From assembly GCA_020426505.1 (NCBI GenBank), contig JAGQPX010000005.1, forward strand, positions 45,799-109,798: a DNA stretch of 64,000 nt. The letters are read 5' to 3'. This document shows positions 27,081 through 36,369 of this stretch, one piece after another (within the stretch, counting starts at the first letter, position 1; each line of letters opens with the position of its first letter). This DNA is from Planctomycetaceae bacterium. Its GTDB lineage: Bacteria > Planctomycetota > Planctomycetia > Planctomycetales > Planctomycetaceae. Below the pieces are notes generated by a model. It was given only the letters and a program-made list of their open reading frames with translations. It had not been told where the DNA came from and ran no database searches. The position numbers were made by a program, and so were the translations under genes.

Positions 27081-28615
27081 CAGTTCGCCTCAGCACTCAT
27101 GGGAGAACTGGATTGCCCCTGCGAGTAGCTCGTCACGTCATTCGCAACTTCGTCATGACGCGTTGTGGGAGTCACCCGGACCTTCGGACGCTCCAATAAC
27201 AGGCAGATTGCGATGAGCGTTATTGCGATGATCGCATGATTCGTGAGCGCTTCGGGAAAGATAATGTTCCCCCGACACTCAACCAAAGAGTAAGCGAACT
27301 GCGGATACAGCAGGATGCCAACGTAAGAACCTCGCAGGAAACTCTTCCAGACCGCTCCTCCGATCCAACCCACCACAAAAAACGGAAACACTCCCATCCA
27401 TCCGAAGTCGATATAGGACGCACCAAACGAAGTGAGGTTCGTCGTTGATCGAATACCGTGCGCCATCAGAACGGCCCCGCGCTCACGAGGCCCCTGGGGA
27501 GGCATCTCGCCGAACAGTTCAAATCGGATGGACTCCAGGTCCAGCACGTCACTGACAACCGGAAAGTCCCAGAACCATTCTGTCCAGTAGTAGCCTGTCC
27601 CCCCCCCGGGATAATCGAGGATGTTGTTGACGATGAGAGCTTCGTTGTTGAAGGGTGCGATCATGTAGCGCCCCATAACACCCAGTGCTTCATCCAGATG
27701 CCGGACGTCGTCTCTCAACACCGACGCGGAGACAAAGACAACCAGCATCAAGGACAACGCTGCGACACACACTGCCACGGCGCCCCGCATCGAGAGTGAC
27801 CGTCGCGGCCACACGAAGTAGATCAACATCATGCTGAAGAACGGACGTGCCAGGTAGTTTCTCTTTCCCGTGCAAATCGCTGCAACGAAGTACGTCACGA
27901 CGAACGCCCAGAAGAGCCAACGCATGATCGATGAAGGCCGATGGTTGCGAGCCGTGACCCAGACGAGAGCGAAGACCACCGAGGACATGCTCAAGAAAAG
28001 GATCCAGGACTTTCCAGACATGCCACTCTGCTCTGCATTGTTGTTCAAAGTATGGATAAAGTCCGAGTGCCCGCTTAACGCCATCGTAAATGCCTGAACG
28101 CCTCCGGCCCGTAGGAAGAGTGCAACTGATGCGAGGTTCATCAATGTCAGCACGACGACAAGTCCCACGGCAGTGACGGGGGCTCCCTTGAGCGGATCGG
28201 GATTGAAAGTTCTCACTTGATCCGACGAAACCCGACCGTGCATTCCAACGAAAAGTCCTACCATCGTGGTTGCCAGACAGCCGCAGTTGAACAGCAGAGT
28301 CGGGACGTCCAGTGAGATGAAGTTTGGCTCTTCGAGGAATCGCTCGTATGAGGCGGCCGGCAGTAGCCAAACGAAAACGAACAGGCTGGCGCCCAAGATG
28401 AGCCACAGGAACGGATGAGCCAACGGGATCGTTTCATAGTTGACCGTCGGCGCGTGAAACGGACGGTTCAGCAGTCGCGGCGCGCGGGCAAACTCGGAGT
28501 TCCCGGGATCAGCCGGTGCGAGAGAACCGGAGGTGATGGCAGAAACCGGTCGGTCCGGACGAGAGTGATTGGTGAAAGACATGAATTCTGGCTGGCCGTC
28601 TCGGCTCACTCTCAT
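27080..28615 (-). CDS. Oligosaccharide repeat-unit polymerase-like membrane protein
   Basis: This 511-residue protein has about 12 hydrophobic segments after a polar, Arg/Pro-rich N-terminal region of roughly 60 residues. The segment ICTGKRNYLARPFFSMMLIYF near 230-255 resembles the GxRxxL/F-type motif of oligosaccharide repeat-unit (Wzy/EpsG-like) polymerases. A loop with GGGTGYYWTEWFWDFP lies near residue 350. It probably polymerises undecaprenyl-linked repeat units. It is the first gene of the minus-strand run that ends at 19335 and overlaps the next GT4 gene by one base. Two starts are possible: 28615, or Met12 at 28582 (MSFTNHSRPDRPV), neither with a strong ribosome site. Confidence 0.8.
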   Translation of the reverse strand: MRVSRDGQPEFMSFTNHSRPDRPVSAITSGSLAPADPGNSEFARAPRLLNRPFHAPTVNYETIPLAHPFLWLILGASLFVFVWLLPAASYERFLEEPNFISLDVPTLLFNCGCLATTMVGLFVGMHGRVSSDQVRTFNPDPLKGAPVTAVGLVVVLTLMNLASVALFLRAGGVQAFTMALSGHSDFIHTLNNNAEQSGMSGKSWILFLSMSSVVFALVWVTARNHRPSSIMRWLFWAFVVTYFVAAICTGKRNYLARPFFSMMLIYFVWPRRSLSMRGAVAVCVAALSLMLVVFVSASVLRDDVRHLDEALGVMGRYMIAPFNNEALIVNNILDYPGGGTGYYWTEWFWDFPVVSDVLDLESIRFELFGEMPPQGPRERGAVLMAHGIRSTTNLTSFGASYIDFGWMGVFPFFVVGWIGGAVWKSFLRGSYVGILLYPQFAYSLVECRGNIIFPEALTNHAIIAITLIAICLLLERPKVRVTPTTRHDEVANDVTSYSQGQSSSPMSAEAN

Positions 28616-29002
28616 CTCAAGTCGAACGCACTTCCAGTGCTATCTGCGTGGAATTTGCCTGAGGATCGCGGAAATCGAGTTCGCTTTCCCAGACCCGTAA
28701 TTCTATCTTGACCGTGCTTCGGGCCAAAGGCAAAATCAACTGGGGTGTCCAGGGGGAATTCGGCCTTTATGCTGGTCTTGGAATCGAGGGTTGCCGGAGG
28801 GACTCAGCGAAATGAGGCTTTGGGGCATCAACGGTCCAGGGCAGCCATTGCCGGTTTGGGTACGGTTATGTTGGTTCGTTGAGAAGAATCCCTCAGCGCG
28901 CATCGCAAATTCCTCTCAGTCTGGTTTCTCCCCGACCGTTCCCGGCGATTCACTCAGCGAGCAGGGCATTGTCTGACACTACCTACTCGATTTCCTTTCC
29001 GT
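28616..29002. other. Divergent intergenic region in the middle of the polysaccharide locus
   Basis: About 390 bp lie between the minus-strand polymerase gene and the plus-strand acyltransferase pair. I found no tRNA, no strong hairpin and no convincing reading frame. It must hold two outward promoters, but no pair of hexamers stood out. Confidence 0.35.
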
Positions 29003-30280
29003 ATGACTTCAAATTCCTCCGAATTGACTCCCCAGTCACGCGGCATTGTTGGACGACACATTCCGGCACTGGATGGTGTCCGGGGACTCGCTGTCCTTGC
29101 CGTCGTGTTGTTTCACGGAATGGCAATTGGCCGTGAGAACGTGGTCGATCGCGTCGTTGCTTCCATTCGCGAGCCGTTGTGGGCCGGAGTCGATCTCTTT
29201 TTTGTGCTATCCGGGTTTCTGATCACGGGCATCCTGTTGGACACGCGATCAACGGCCCATTACTTCCGGAAATTCTTTGCTCGCCGTGTTCTGAGGATTT
29301 TCCCTTTGTACTATGGTGTGCTTGTCGCGTTGTTCGTGATATTGCCATTCGCCGGGAAACTCTTTCCTTCGATCCGGGCGATCGCCGAAGGAGATTACTT
29401 CTCACGATTGTGGGACCATCAGATCTGGCTGTGGACCTACATGCAGAACTTCCTGTTGCCGCACGATGGTGATTACGGACTTCCCGGATTGGGACACTTC
29501 TGGACCCTCGCCATCGAAGAGCAGTTTTATCTTTTTTGGCCATTCGTCGTCTTCTTTCTCCGACGACGGGCACTTCTTGGAACAGCTGTGGCGATCTGTG
29601 TCGCGGTCTGCATCTTTCGGCCCGCGGCCCTCGCAAACGGATTGTTGAGTGAATGGGCAGTCCGACACTTTACCTTTACCCGGATCGATAGCCTGCTGTA
29701 CGGAGCAATCGCTGCCATCGTTATCCGGGATGAGAGATTCCTGAAACGCGTGCTGTCTCACTGGCGAGGCAGCGTTGTGTTGTTAGTGTCCGTCATCTCA
29801 GCAACGGCATATGTCGCGGGTCATCTCCACTCCGAAGACCCGCTCGTCATGACGTTCGTCTACCCTGCCTTCGGTTTGCTGTTCGCCATCATGATTCTCT
29901 TGACAGTCGTGGGGCGGGACGATCAAGTCCATTTGCGATTGCTGAACCGACGCTGGCTCAGGATGCTGGGGAAATACAGTTACTCAGTTTACGTATTCCA
30001 TTGGCCCATCTGCTGGGCACTCCGGGAGTTGTCGAACCGTTTTTCTCTCTATCCTCGCGTATTGCCCTTTGAATCGTTCGAGGGAGTTGTCATCACTCTG
30101 CTCACTCTGACCGTCACGCTTCCTCTGTCGTTCCTGAGTTGGCACCTGTATGAACAACCCTGGTTGAGCCTCAAAAAACACTTCCCTTATCAACAGAGTC
30201 TTCGTCCATCTGACTGCGAATCATCCGTGAAGACAGTCCATTCGCCCCCGCGTCCAGTCACAACGTCAGTGGGAGAATGA
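29003..30280 (+). CDS. Acyltransferase family 3 membrane protein (first of tandem pair)
   Basis: The 425-residue protein is an acyltransferase-3 (OafA/NodX type) with about 10-11 transmembrane segments. The family motif with the catalytic histidine is in IPALDGVRGLAVLAVVLFHG near residues 20-40, and FFARRVLRIFPLYYGVLVAL near 95-115 is the conserved R-x10-R region. It should move an acetyl or other acyl group across the membrane onto a glycan. It overlaps the next gene by 4 bp, and the two share a near-identical plan, so they arose by tandem duplication. The pair is on the strand opposite to the rest of the polysaccharide genes. The substrate is unknown. Confidence 0.92.
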   Translation: MTSNSSELTPQSRGIVGRHIPALDGVRGLAVLAVVLFHGMAIGRENVVDRVVASIREPLWAGVDLFFVLSGFLITGILLDTRSTAHYFRKFFARRVLRIFPLYYGVLVALFVILPFAGKLFPSIRAIAEGDYFSRLWDHQIWLWTYMQNFLLPHDGDYGLPGLGHFWTLAIEEQFYLFWPFVVFFLRRRALLGTAVAICVAVCIFRPAALANGLLSEWAVRHFTFTRIDSLLYGAIAAIVIRDERFLKRVLSHWRGSVVLLVSVISATAYVAGHLHSEDPLVMTFVYPAFGLLFAIMILLTVVGRDDQVHLRLLNRRWLRMLGKYSYSVYVFHWPICWALRELSNRFSLYPRVLPFESFEGVVITLLTLTVTLPLSFLSWHLYEQPWLSLKKHFPYQQSLRPSDCESSVKTVHSPPRPVTTSVGE

Positions 30281-31587
30281 TGTCCACGTCACAATCAACG
30301 ACGCCCTCGACAGCGACGGCACTGATCCATCGACATATCCCTGCACTAGATGGGATTCGAGGGATCGCCGTGCTTTCCGTGATTCTGTTTCACGGACTGC
30401 TTGTCGGCAAGGAGACCCTCGTTGACCGGGCGCTGTTTCGGATTCGCGAGCCGCTGTGGTGCGGCGTGGATCTTTTCTTCGTGCTGTCCGGTTTTCTGAT
30501 TACGGGCATATTGCTGGAGACGCGTCGATCGAGTCACTACTTTCGCAACTTCATGGCTCGCCGGATGCTCAGGATCTTCCCATTGTATTACGGCGTCTTG
30601 GTCGGTTTGTTCGTACTCCTTCCGATCGCCGCAACGTTCATTCCGCGACTCAGTCGCTTGCTCGAAGGAGATTACTACTCCGCTTTATGGGAGAACCAAG
30701 TCTGGCTGTGGACCTACTTGCAAAACTTTTTGCAGGCACAGGGACCGCACCGTCTGCCCGGGTTGGGACACTTCTGGACCCTTGCGATTGAGGAACAGTT
30801 CTATCTTGTCTGGCCCCTCATTGTGTTCCTGTTACCACCGAGACACCTCTTGTGGACCTGCGTCTTCGGATGCAGCGTGGTCTGCGTCTTGCGTCCGATC
30901 CTTCTGGCGAACGGTGTCGATGAGTGGGCTGTGCGCCATTTCACCTTCACCCGCATCGATACGATGCTTTATGGAGCCATCGCGGCTGTCGTCATTCGGG
31001 AGCCAGGCTTGTTGGCCATGGCGACACGCCATTCTCGGAAAATCATCAGCTTGCTCCTGGCCGTCATCGCGATGACAGCGTGGTTTGCTGACGGTTTGGC
31101 TTTTGGCAATCGACTGATCCAGATCTTCGTCTATCCGAGTCTGGGGATGGCCTTTGCTTTGGGCATCATGTTGGCCGCCTCTCGCGACCTGCATGGGATG
31201 CCGGTTCAGCAGCTCAGTGGACGGTTTCTGACGACGCTGGGAAAGTACAGCTATGCGATGTACGTCTTTCACTGGCCGATCGTGCATCTAGCTCGGGCGA
31301 TTGTGAACCGCCTGTTCATCCCTCCACGAATCGTGCCCTACGAGGCATTTGACAGTGTGCTGATCACGATCCTGACAATCGCCATCACGTTGCCTCTGTC
31401 GATGCTCAGTTGGTCGCTGTATGAACGACGCTGGCTCAGCCTGAAACGATACGTATCGTATGACGATGTACGGGTTGATGTCGAATCAACATCGGCACCT
31501 GAGGCGTCTCATGATTCATCCGGACACTCGAAATCCGCGACAAGGGCCGACTCAGCGTCCGTCGCCATGTCAAAAAGCACTCCGTGA
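30277..31587 (+). CDS. Acyltransferase family 3 membrane protein (second of tandem pair)
   Basis: The 436-residue protein has the same layout as its upstream neighbour: IPALDGIRGIAVLSVILFHG near 24-44, REPLWCGVDLFFVLSGFLITGILLE near 60-85, FMARRMLRIFPLYYGVLVGL near 96-115, and GKYSYAMYVFHWP near 325. The two proteins share long identical runs, such as GLGHFWTLAIEEQFYL and AVRHFTFTRID, so they are recent paralogues. The start ATG overlaps the stop of the first gene (ATGA), which points to translational coupling. The Ser/Asp-rich C-terminal tail differs. Its 3' end overlaps the convergent GT4 gene by 18 bp. Two copies could acylate two different positions of the polymer. Confidence 0.92.
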   Translation: MMSTSQSTTPSTATALIHRHIPALDGIRGIAVLSVILFHGLLVGKETLVDRALFRIREPLWCGVDLFFVLSGFLITGILLETRRSSHYFRNFMARRMLRIFPLYYGVLVGLFVLLPIAATFIPRLSRLLEGDYYSALWENQVWLWTYLQNFLQAQGPHRLPGLGHFWTLAIEEQFYLVWPLIVFLLPPRHLLWTCVFGCSVVCVLRPILLANGVDEWAVRHFTFTRIDTMLYGAIAAVVIREPGLLAMATRHSRKIISLLLAVIAMTAWFADGLAFGNRLIQIFVYPSLGMAFALGIMLAASRDLHGMPVQQLSGRFLTTLGKYSYAMYVFHWPIVHLARAIVNRLFIPPRIVPYEAFDSVLITILTIAITLPLSMLSWSLYERRWLSLKRYVSYDDVRVDVESTSAPEASHDSSGHSKSATRADSASVAMSKSTP

Positions 31588-32814
31588 ATCGGCAACCGCC
31601 TGCGCGACCACTCGAGTCCGGTTGTGGTGAGGATCAACAGGGTTTTCAATCAGCGACTCAATCTCACGCACGAATGCGTGACTACTTTCCTCTAAGGTTG
31701 GATGGCGATCAAGGTAGGCCCGACCATTGGCAGCAAGCTCTCGACGTTGCGCTTGCGAAAGCGATGCCATCTCAATCACTGCGTTCGCCAGATCCTCCAC
31801 GTTCTCGACGAGGACGCTGAGTCCATGTTCACGATCACGAAAACCGGGAATGCGTTTCGCGAAGTCGGTCATGATGACCGGGCACTCAGCTGCAAACGCC
31901 TCCAACACCGACAAGGGAAATCCCTCCGATCGAGACGGCAACACGAAACCATCGGATCCTTGCAGGAGGCGATGGCAGTCGTTGCGATAGCCGATAAATG
32001 ACACGCTGTTGGTCAGTTGATGGTCTCGCACGATCGACTCCAGGTGTTCCCGGTAGGCGTGGGTCTGTTTCGAGTTTGCTTGAGCCGCGATGAGGACCCG
32101 AATGCGCAAATCATGTTTCGAGACTGCCTGATGAATTGCTCGAATCAGAATGTCCAGACCTTTCACCCGGTCGAATCGACCAATCGTGAGGAGAAGGAAC
32201 TCCTCATCGCGCACGCGAAACTCCGACCGAACAGAGGACAGCTCAGTTCCGTCCGGCATCGAAAAAGTGCTGAGGTCAATTCCATTCGGCACGACCACAC
32301 ATTTTTCCGGATCGACCTTAAAGTCCTCAATGAGACACGTCTGTACTGCCGGAGAGACACAGATGCATCGGGTTGCATTGTTTCTCATTGCCCGCCCGTA
32401 GACCAACCGCTTGGCGGCCCTGATCGGACCTGCTCCCTGAAAATACGGCATTCCTTGCACGAAGGCGACACCGGGCAGTCGCCGTGCCTTCGCAACGGTC
32501 ATGGTTGCTGCGGCGTCACGAAGTTGATTGGAGATCAACACGTCGAACTGTTGTTGATCAACGACTTTCGCCAGTGTCCCGCCTCCCGGAACGATGGCCG
32601 ATCGCGACAATGAGGGAACGTGAAGAGTTGGAATCCCTGCACGCTCGATGCTCGGCAGGATCGATTCGTTGCCCGCTGTTTTCGGGAGCGGCGGCTGCTC
32701 GTACGCAATGGTGACATCATGTCCGGCCTCCTTGAGCGCGGAGGCATACTGCAACATCATCCGGTTCGACCCGTACGCAAAGGTCTTGACGATTGTCATC
32801 AGCACGCGGCTCAT
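31570..32814 (-). CDS. Glycosyltransferase family 4
   Basis: The 414-residue GT-B protein has an N-terminal domain with MMLQYASALKEAGHDVTIAYEQPP near 18-41 and a donor domain with LTIGRFDRVKGLDILIRAI near 216-234. The E-x7-E motif is in VLPSRSEGFPLSVLEAFAAECPVI near 300-325. It builds a glycosidic bond in the polysaccharide locus. Its start overlaps the stop of the upstream sulfotransferase gene by 4 bp, so the two are probably coupled. It is the last gene of the minus-strand run that begins with the wzc-like gene. Its coding end runs into the end of the convergent acyltransferase gene by 18 bp. Confidence 0.92.
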   Translation of the reverse strand: MSRVLMTIVKTFAYGSNRMMLQYASALKEAGHDVTIAYEQPPLPKTAGNESILPSIERAGIPTLHVPSLSRSAIVPGGGTLAKVVDQQQFDVLISNQLRDAAATMTVAKARRLPGVAFVQGMPYFQGAGPIRAAKRLVYGRAMRNNATRCICVSPAVQTCLIEDFKVDPEKCVVVPNGIDLSTFSMPDGTELSSVRSEFRVRDEEFLLLTIGRFDRVKGLDILIRAIHQAVSKHDLRIRVLIAAQANSKQTHAYREHLESIVRDHQLTNSVSFIGYRNDCHRLLQGSDGFVLPSRSEGFPLSVLEAFAAECPVIMTDFAKRIPGFRDREHGLSVLVENVEDLANAVIEMASLSQAQRRELAANGRAYLDRHPTLEESSHAFVREIESLIENPVDPHHNRTRVVAQAVADSRSAF

Positions 32815-33839
32815 CGATGCCCCTCGTTTCGACCAGCCACAGAGACAGGCGCCGCTGACCTGTCGGAGCTCTTAACCTGCGGTGAATCATCAGTTATCCA
32901 ATGGCCGAGGTCGCGATCGAGGAGTTGGGCGGTGCGGAGGATGTCCTCTCGGAAGACGTCCAGCAACTCTGCACGAAATTCGGGCCGGAGATTGCGGCGA
33001 GGTTTCTTGACTGACACCATGTCTTTCACGAACTGCTTCATCCGTCCGGAGTTGGCCATCACCTTGGACCGCAACACTCGCATCGGACGTTCGATGATGG
33101 CTGGAGGAGCGTGATACATGCGTCCGAGCCATCCGGAGCGATACGCACGAGCTTGATTCAGTTTGGGGAAGTCGGTGCGTCCGTCGTCCGGGATGTTGAG
33201 AAACTCCAAGACCTGCTGATAGGTGCCTCGTGTGTCAGCCACAAAGTCATCGAAGAGCATTACCAGCCGTTGAGACTCAGGAACGACGTCGAACAATCTC
33301 TCCAGCTGCTCGCCGAACCGAGCAACATCTCGATACTGCAACTGTTGAACGATGCCCGGAGTGCGTGGCAGGCAATGTCCGGCGGCCCGTTGCTCCTGGA
33401 GTCGCCACGCTTCCTCGAAGTCGGTGACGTCTTCATGGTAGTGTCGCACGAGTTCGCCGTGCTCGCCGTACGCAACCTCGATTGGATGTCTGAGCATCAC
33501 AAGGAACCGGGCGTCCGGGTTGAAGTCCCGAATCGCTTGAACCGCAACTCGGGATTGTAAATACGACGTCGAGCCTTCGCCGATTGCAAGGTGTTGATCC
33601 GGGTCCGCCCCTGCAAACAGGCGCAAATACTGGTCAACGGTCGAGAGTCCGTGAATCGTCCGACCATTCTCATGGTCTTCGTCCCAGAAGTGTGGCTCCT
33701 TCGGAGCGGAGAAGAAGATGCGTGGGTGTTCGCTCAGGTAATGTGCAAGTGCAGTCGTCCCCCCCTTAGGAGCGCCGATGATGAAGAAATCGGGATGAGG
33801 ACCCGCAGCGGCCATGGTGATCGAAAGTGGATGAGTCAT
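32811..33839 (-). CDS. PAPS-dependent sulfotransferase (first of two in the locus)
   Basis: The 342-residue protein has the 5'-phosphosulfate-binding loop GAPKGGTT at residues 22-29 and the strand PHPDFFIIGAPK before it. The 3'-phosphate-binding region RFLVMLRHPIEVAYGEH lies near 115-131, with the Arg and a position usually occupied by Ser. It matches bacterial sulfotransferase-1/3-type enzymes that move sulfate from PAPS to a sugar hydroxyl. It is a paralogue of the protein encoded at 36370-37350 (shared motif PKEPxFW and the same overall order). It overlaps the GT4 gene by 4 bp, which suggests that sulfation is tied to that glycosyl step. No PAPS-forming genes (cysND, cysC) are in this window. 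Confidence 0.93.
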   Translation of the reverse strand: MTHPLSITMAAAGPHPDFFIIGAPKGGTTALAHYLSEHPRIFFSAPKEPHFWDEDHENGRTIHGLSTVDQYLRLFAGADPDQHLAIGEGSTSYLQSRVAVQAIRDFNPDARFLVMLRHPIEVAYGEHGELVRHYHEDVTDFEEAWRLQEQRAAGHCLPRTPGIVQQLQYRDVARFGEQLERLFDVVPESQRLVMLFDDFVADTRGTYQQVLEFLNIPDDGRTDFPKLNQARAYRSGWLGRMYHAPPAIIERPMRVLRSKVMANSGRMKQFVKDMVSVKKPRRNLRPEFRAELLDVFREDILRTAQLLDRDLGHWITDDSPQVKSSDRSAAPVSVAGRNEGHR

Positions 33840-33878
33840 CTTGGAATTGATCGAGACGGAATCGACGCCTGATGCTTG

Positions 33879-34832
33879 TTACGGAGCACGATTTGTCGAG
33901 AGATCTCCGGACCGTCGGTTTCCCTGCGGCATCATTCGAGAAATGCCCCGTTTGAAGACCTGAAGTGTCTCCGATGGAAGAAACTCGTACCGTAAACCAT
34001 CCACAAGTGTAACGGGACCGGCGGCCGAAAGGGTGTGAATTCCTGACGGATACGGGCTCTCCGAAAAAGGAGGAATTCTGACGACTGTTTCCTCAGCAAA
34101 CTGATCCGGGGTCAGTTTGAGAATCCGATTGATTGTCACCGCGCTCCCGTATCGTTGAGAGCAATCTTGTGCCGGTCGATAAAGTTCTCCCTGATGCACA
34201 AAGGGCGTTCCGCCTGGCCGCGCTGAGGAGGCGTCCCGCTTCACGGGATTCTTGCGATGCGGAATCCACTTCCCGAACAGGTCATTGGCGTGCCAGAGAA
34301 ACAGTTGCTCGTTGGGACGTTCGCGCCGCAGCGTGCATGCCAGCCACCAAAGCCCCTCGTGACGAAAGATCGAACTGTCGACGGCTCGAAGATTGGGGAT
34401 CAGGACGGCGACCTTCCGAAACCGGTTCGTCGCGTCGTCGAACTCCCATGCTGCGACCTCATTCTCCAAAGCCGATTCAGGTATGCAGAGCGTCCGCTGT
34501 TCGTACTCCAATGTATAGGGATAGGCAAGGTGACTGTCGATCGGAAGGACGTCCTGAGCGAGAGAGTGAAACGCTCCGGTGGTCCACTCACTGGTTGAGA
34601 TTCGTCCAATCCGCGTTTGGTAGTCGAAGTCCTCATACACAATCAGCTGTCGTCCCTGGTGTTGCAGCATGAAGGGATCGGCCCGAAACAACGTTGGTTC
34701 ACGGTCGGGCATCCATTGAACGACAGGCGCGAAATCCGGATCAAGAAAGGACGAGATCGGATGCGGGACGATTCCCACCTCCCAGTGCTGGTGACGAAGC
34801 AACTTATGGAGAAATCGTTTCACTTGTCGCAT
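33879..34832 (-). CDS. GIPC transferase N-terminal-like beta-propeller protein
   Basis: The frame is open up to 35078 but that part overlaps the flippase gene, so the start is taken at 34832 (MRQVKRFLHKLLRHQHWEVGIV), 34 bp after the flippase stop. The product is about 317 residues. The sequence LFRADPFMLQHQGRQLIVYEDFDY near 45-68 matches the repeated blade motif (xADPFxxxxxxxxYIFxE) of the glucosamine inositolphosphorylceramide transferase 1 N-terminal domain, also found in bacterial polysaccharide loci. Related blades recur, such as LRAVDSSIFRHEGLWWLACTL near 155. It is probably a five-bladed propeller, a glycan-binding or transferase partner. No catalytic motif is assigned. It lies between the flippase and sulfotransferase genes. 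Confidence 0.8.
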   Translation of the reverse strand: MRQVKRFLHKLLRHQHWEVGIVPHPISSFLDPDFAPVVQWMPDREPTLFRADPFMLQHQGRQLIVYEDFDYQTRIGRISTSEWTTGAFHSLAQDVLPIDSHLAYPYTLEYEQRTLCIPESALENEVAAWEFDDATNRFRKVAVLIPNLRAVDSSIFRHEGLWWLACTLRRERPNEQLFLWHANDLFGKWIPHRKNPVKRDASSARPGGTPFVHQGELYRPAQDCSQRYGSAVTINRILKLTPDQFAEETVVRIPPFSESPYPSGIHTLSAAGPVTLVDGLRYEFLPSETLQVFKRGISRMMPQGNRRSGDLSTNRAP

Positions 34833-34866
34833 CACGGCGTCCCGACCTGCATTGTCTGAAAATTGT

Positions 34867-36324
34867 TCAAGATGTGGAACCGGTTTTCGACGGCTGGCGA
34901 CGACTGCGGTACTGGTCCAGAAACGTTCGCCATTGCGGCATTGAGCGGAATCCGAAACCCGTGTTGATTCCCGTCGCATGTTTGGCGGCAGCCCACAAGA
35001 GCAGGTTTCGCGCCGCGGTGCATCCGGAAAACAGGATGGCCAGTCCGATTGCTCCGTAACTTGAGGAGACCCAGACACCGCCCAGGAGCATGACTGCCAG
35101 AATGAGACTGTCGACCTTCATGATCGTTCGCTGGTGACCGGTGAGTTCCAGCACTGGCAGACACGCTCCCGTCATGACGAAGACAATCTGACCGGGAATC
35201 AGGATTTGCAGCAGGATCGCTGCGTCGTGATATCCCGGACCGAGCACAACCCATAACACAAACTCCGGAATGGCCAACAGCACGACAGCTCCCAGGATGC
35301 ACGGAATGGAAATGAGGGTCGCACCAGAGCGAAGCACTTGCTCCAGTCGACCATCCATCGCATTCGCTCGCATCGGCGCGATGATTCCCCTTGATGTTTG
35401 GTTAAGGATCGACATCGGAATGCTGAGAAGCATGATGACCCGACGGGCTGCGACGTACGGGCCAACCCCCTCGGTCGATGCGAAGTTGGACGTGAGGAAC
35501 AGGTCGCACGAGACCGTGAGAAATGCAAACAATGTCGAAACGGCAACCGGCCATGACATCGTCAGGACACCGATCACGCTTGCGGGGACATCCTCATTCG
35601 CCCGTCGTTCATTGATGCCATCATCTCCACGACTCAGTGTCCTCAGTAACACACCAACCGCTCCCGCGACAGTCGTTCCCACCACGAGGACGTAGACGAT
35701 CAATGCTGTCTCCCACGTTGGAGGCTCCAACAATGTCATCAGGGACAGCACGATGATCATCCCGACATGGACAAGCGATGATCCTTGTCCACGCGCAAAC
35801 CCGAGAAGACTGGCAAATCCCGGACGACCAATGCCACGCAGGGAGTCCGTCACGACTGCGATCCCGCCTGATGCAATCGTTCCCAAGGCAATCACAAGAA
35901 TGATCGACCAACTCATGGGATGCCCCGTATACTTGGGGCCAAACAGCAAGGCGGAGACGGCTCCGATCAGAGCAGCACTCAAGGACGTCAACAGGGCAGC
36001 ACGACCGATGGTTGCCATGATTTGTCGGCGACGACGAGTAGTGACATCTGTCAGGCACGTCCCGAGAAGTCGCAAGGCCGTCGTCTCCAAGCCGAAGGCG
36101 GCCAGCATGCCCAAGATCGACACCGCCGTGCGCATCACCACAAACTGGCCGTACTCTTCCGGGGCAAGGAGTCTCGCCAGAATGAAGACACTGCCCGCTG
36201 ATGCAACAAGATTCAACAGCCGCCCGATTCCGGCGGACACTCCGTGACGTTTCACGAGATGGTCCGCATCAAAGGGGGCGGACTCGGCATCCTCACCTTG
36301 CGATGTGAGAGGCTTTTCAGACAT
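34867..36324 (-). CDS. Lipid-linked oligosaccharide flippase (Wzx/MATE-like)
   Basis: The 485-residue protein has about 12-14 transmembrane segments in the MVF/polysaccharide-transport pattern, beginning after VKRHGVSAGIGRLLNLVASAGSVFILARLLAPEEYGQFV (about 25-62), which is the usual first pair of helices in Wzx. It should flip undecaprenyl-linked repeat units to the periplasm, where the polymerase acts. It is in the minus-strand run between the second sulfotransferase (46 bp upstream) and the GIPC-like gene. The C-terminal tail (RTFLDQYRSRRQPSKTGSTS) is basic. The mechanism assignment rests on family and neighbours. Confidence 0.9.
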   Translation of the reverse strand: MSEKPLTSQGEDAESAPFDADHLVKRHGVSAGIGRLLNLVASAGSVFILARLLAPEEYGQFVVMRTAVSILGMLAAFGLETTALRLLGTCLTDVTTRRRRQIMATIGRAALLTSLSAALIGAVSALLFGPKYTGHPMSWSIILVIALGTIASGGIAVVTDSLRGIGRPGFASLLGFARGQGSSLVHVGMIIVLSLMTLLEPPTWETALIVYVLVVGTTVAGAVGVLLRTLSRGDDGINERRANEDVPASVIGVLTMSWPVAVSTLFAFLTVSCDLFLTSNFASTEGVGPYVAARRVIMLLSIPMSILNQTSRGIIAPMRANAMDGRLEQVLRSGATLISIPCILGAVVLLAIPEFVLWVVLGPGYHDAAILLQILIPGQIVFVMTGACLPVLELTGHQRTIMKVDSLILAVMLLGGVWVSSSYGAIGLAILFSGCTAARNLLLWAAAKHATGINTGFGFRSMPQWRTFLDQYRSRRQPSKTGSTS

Positions 36325-36369
36325 TTCACTGATGCCCCTCTTAAGAGAACGTCATCACGGTCGGATCAC

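Noticed and set aside
34832..35078. Longer start for the GIPC-like gene at 35078
   Set aside because: The extra 82 codons overlap the flippase coding end and have no propeller-like character; the start at 34832 leaves a clean 34-bp gap.
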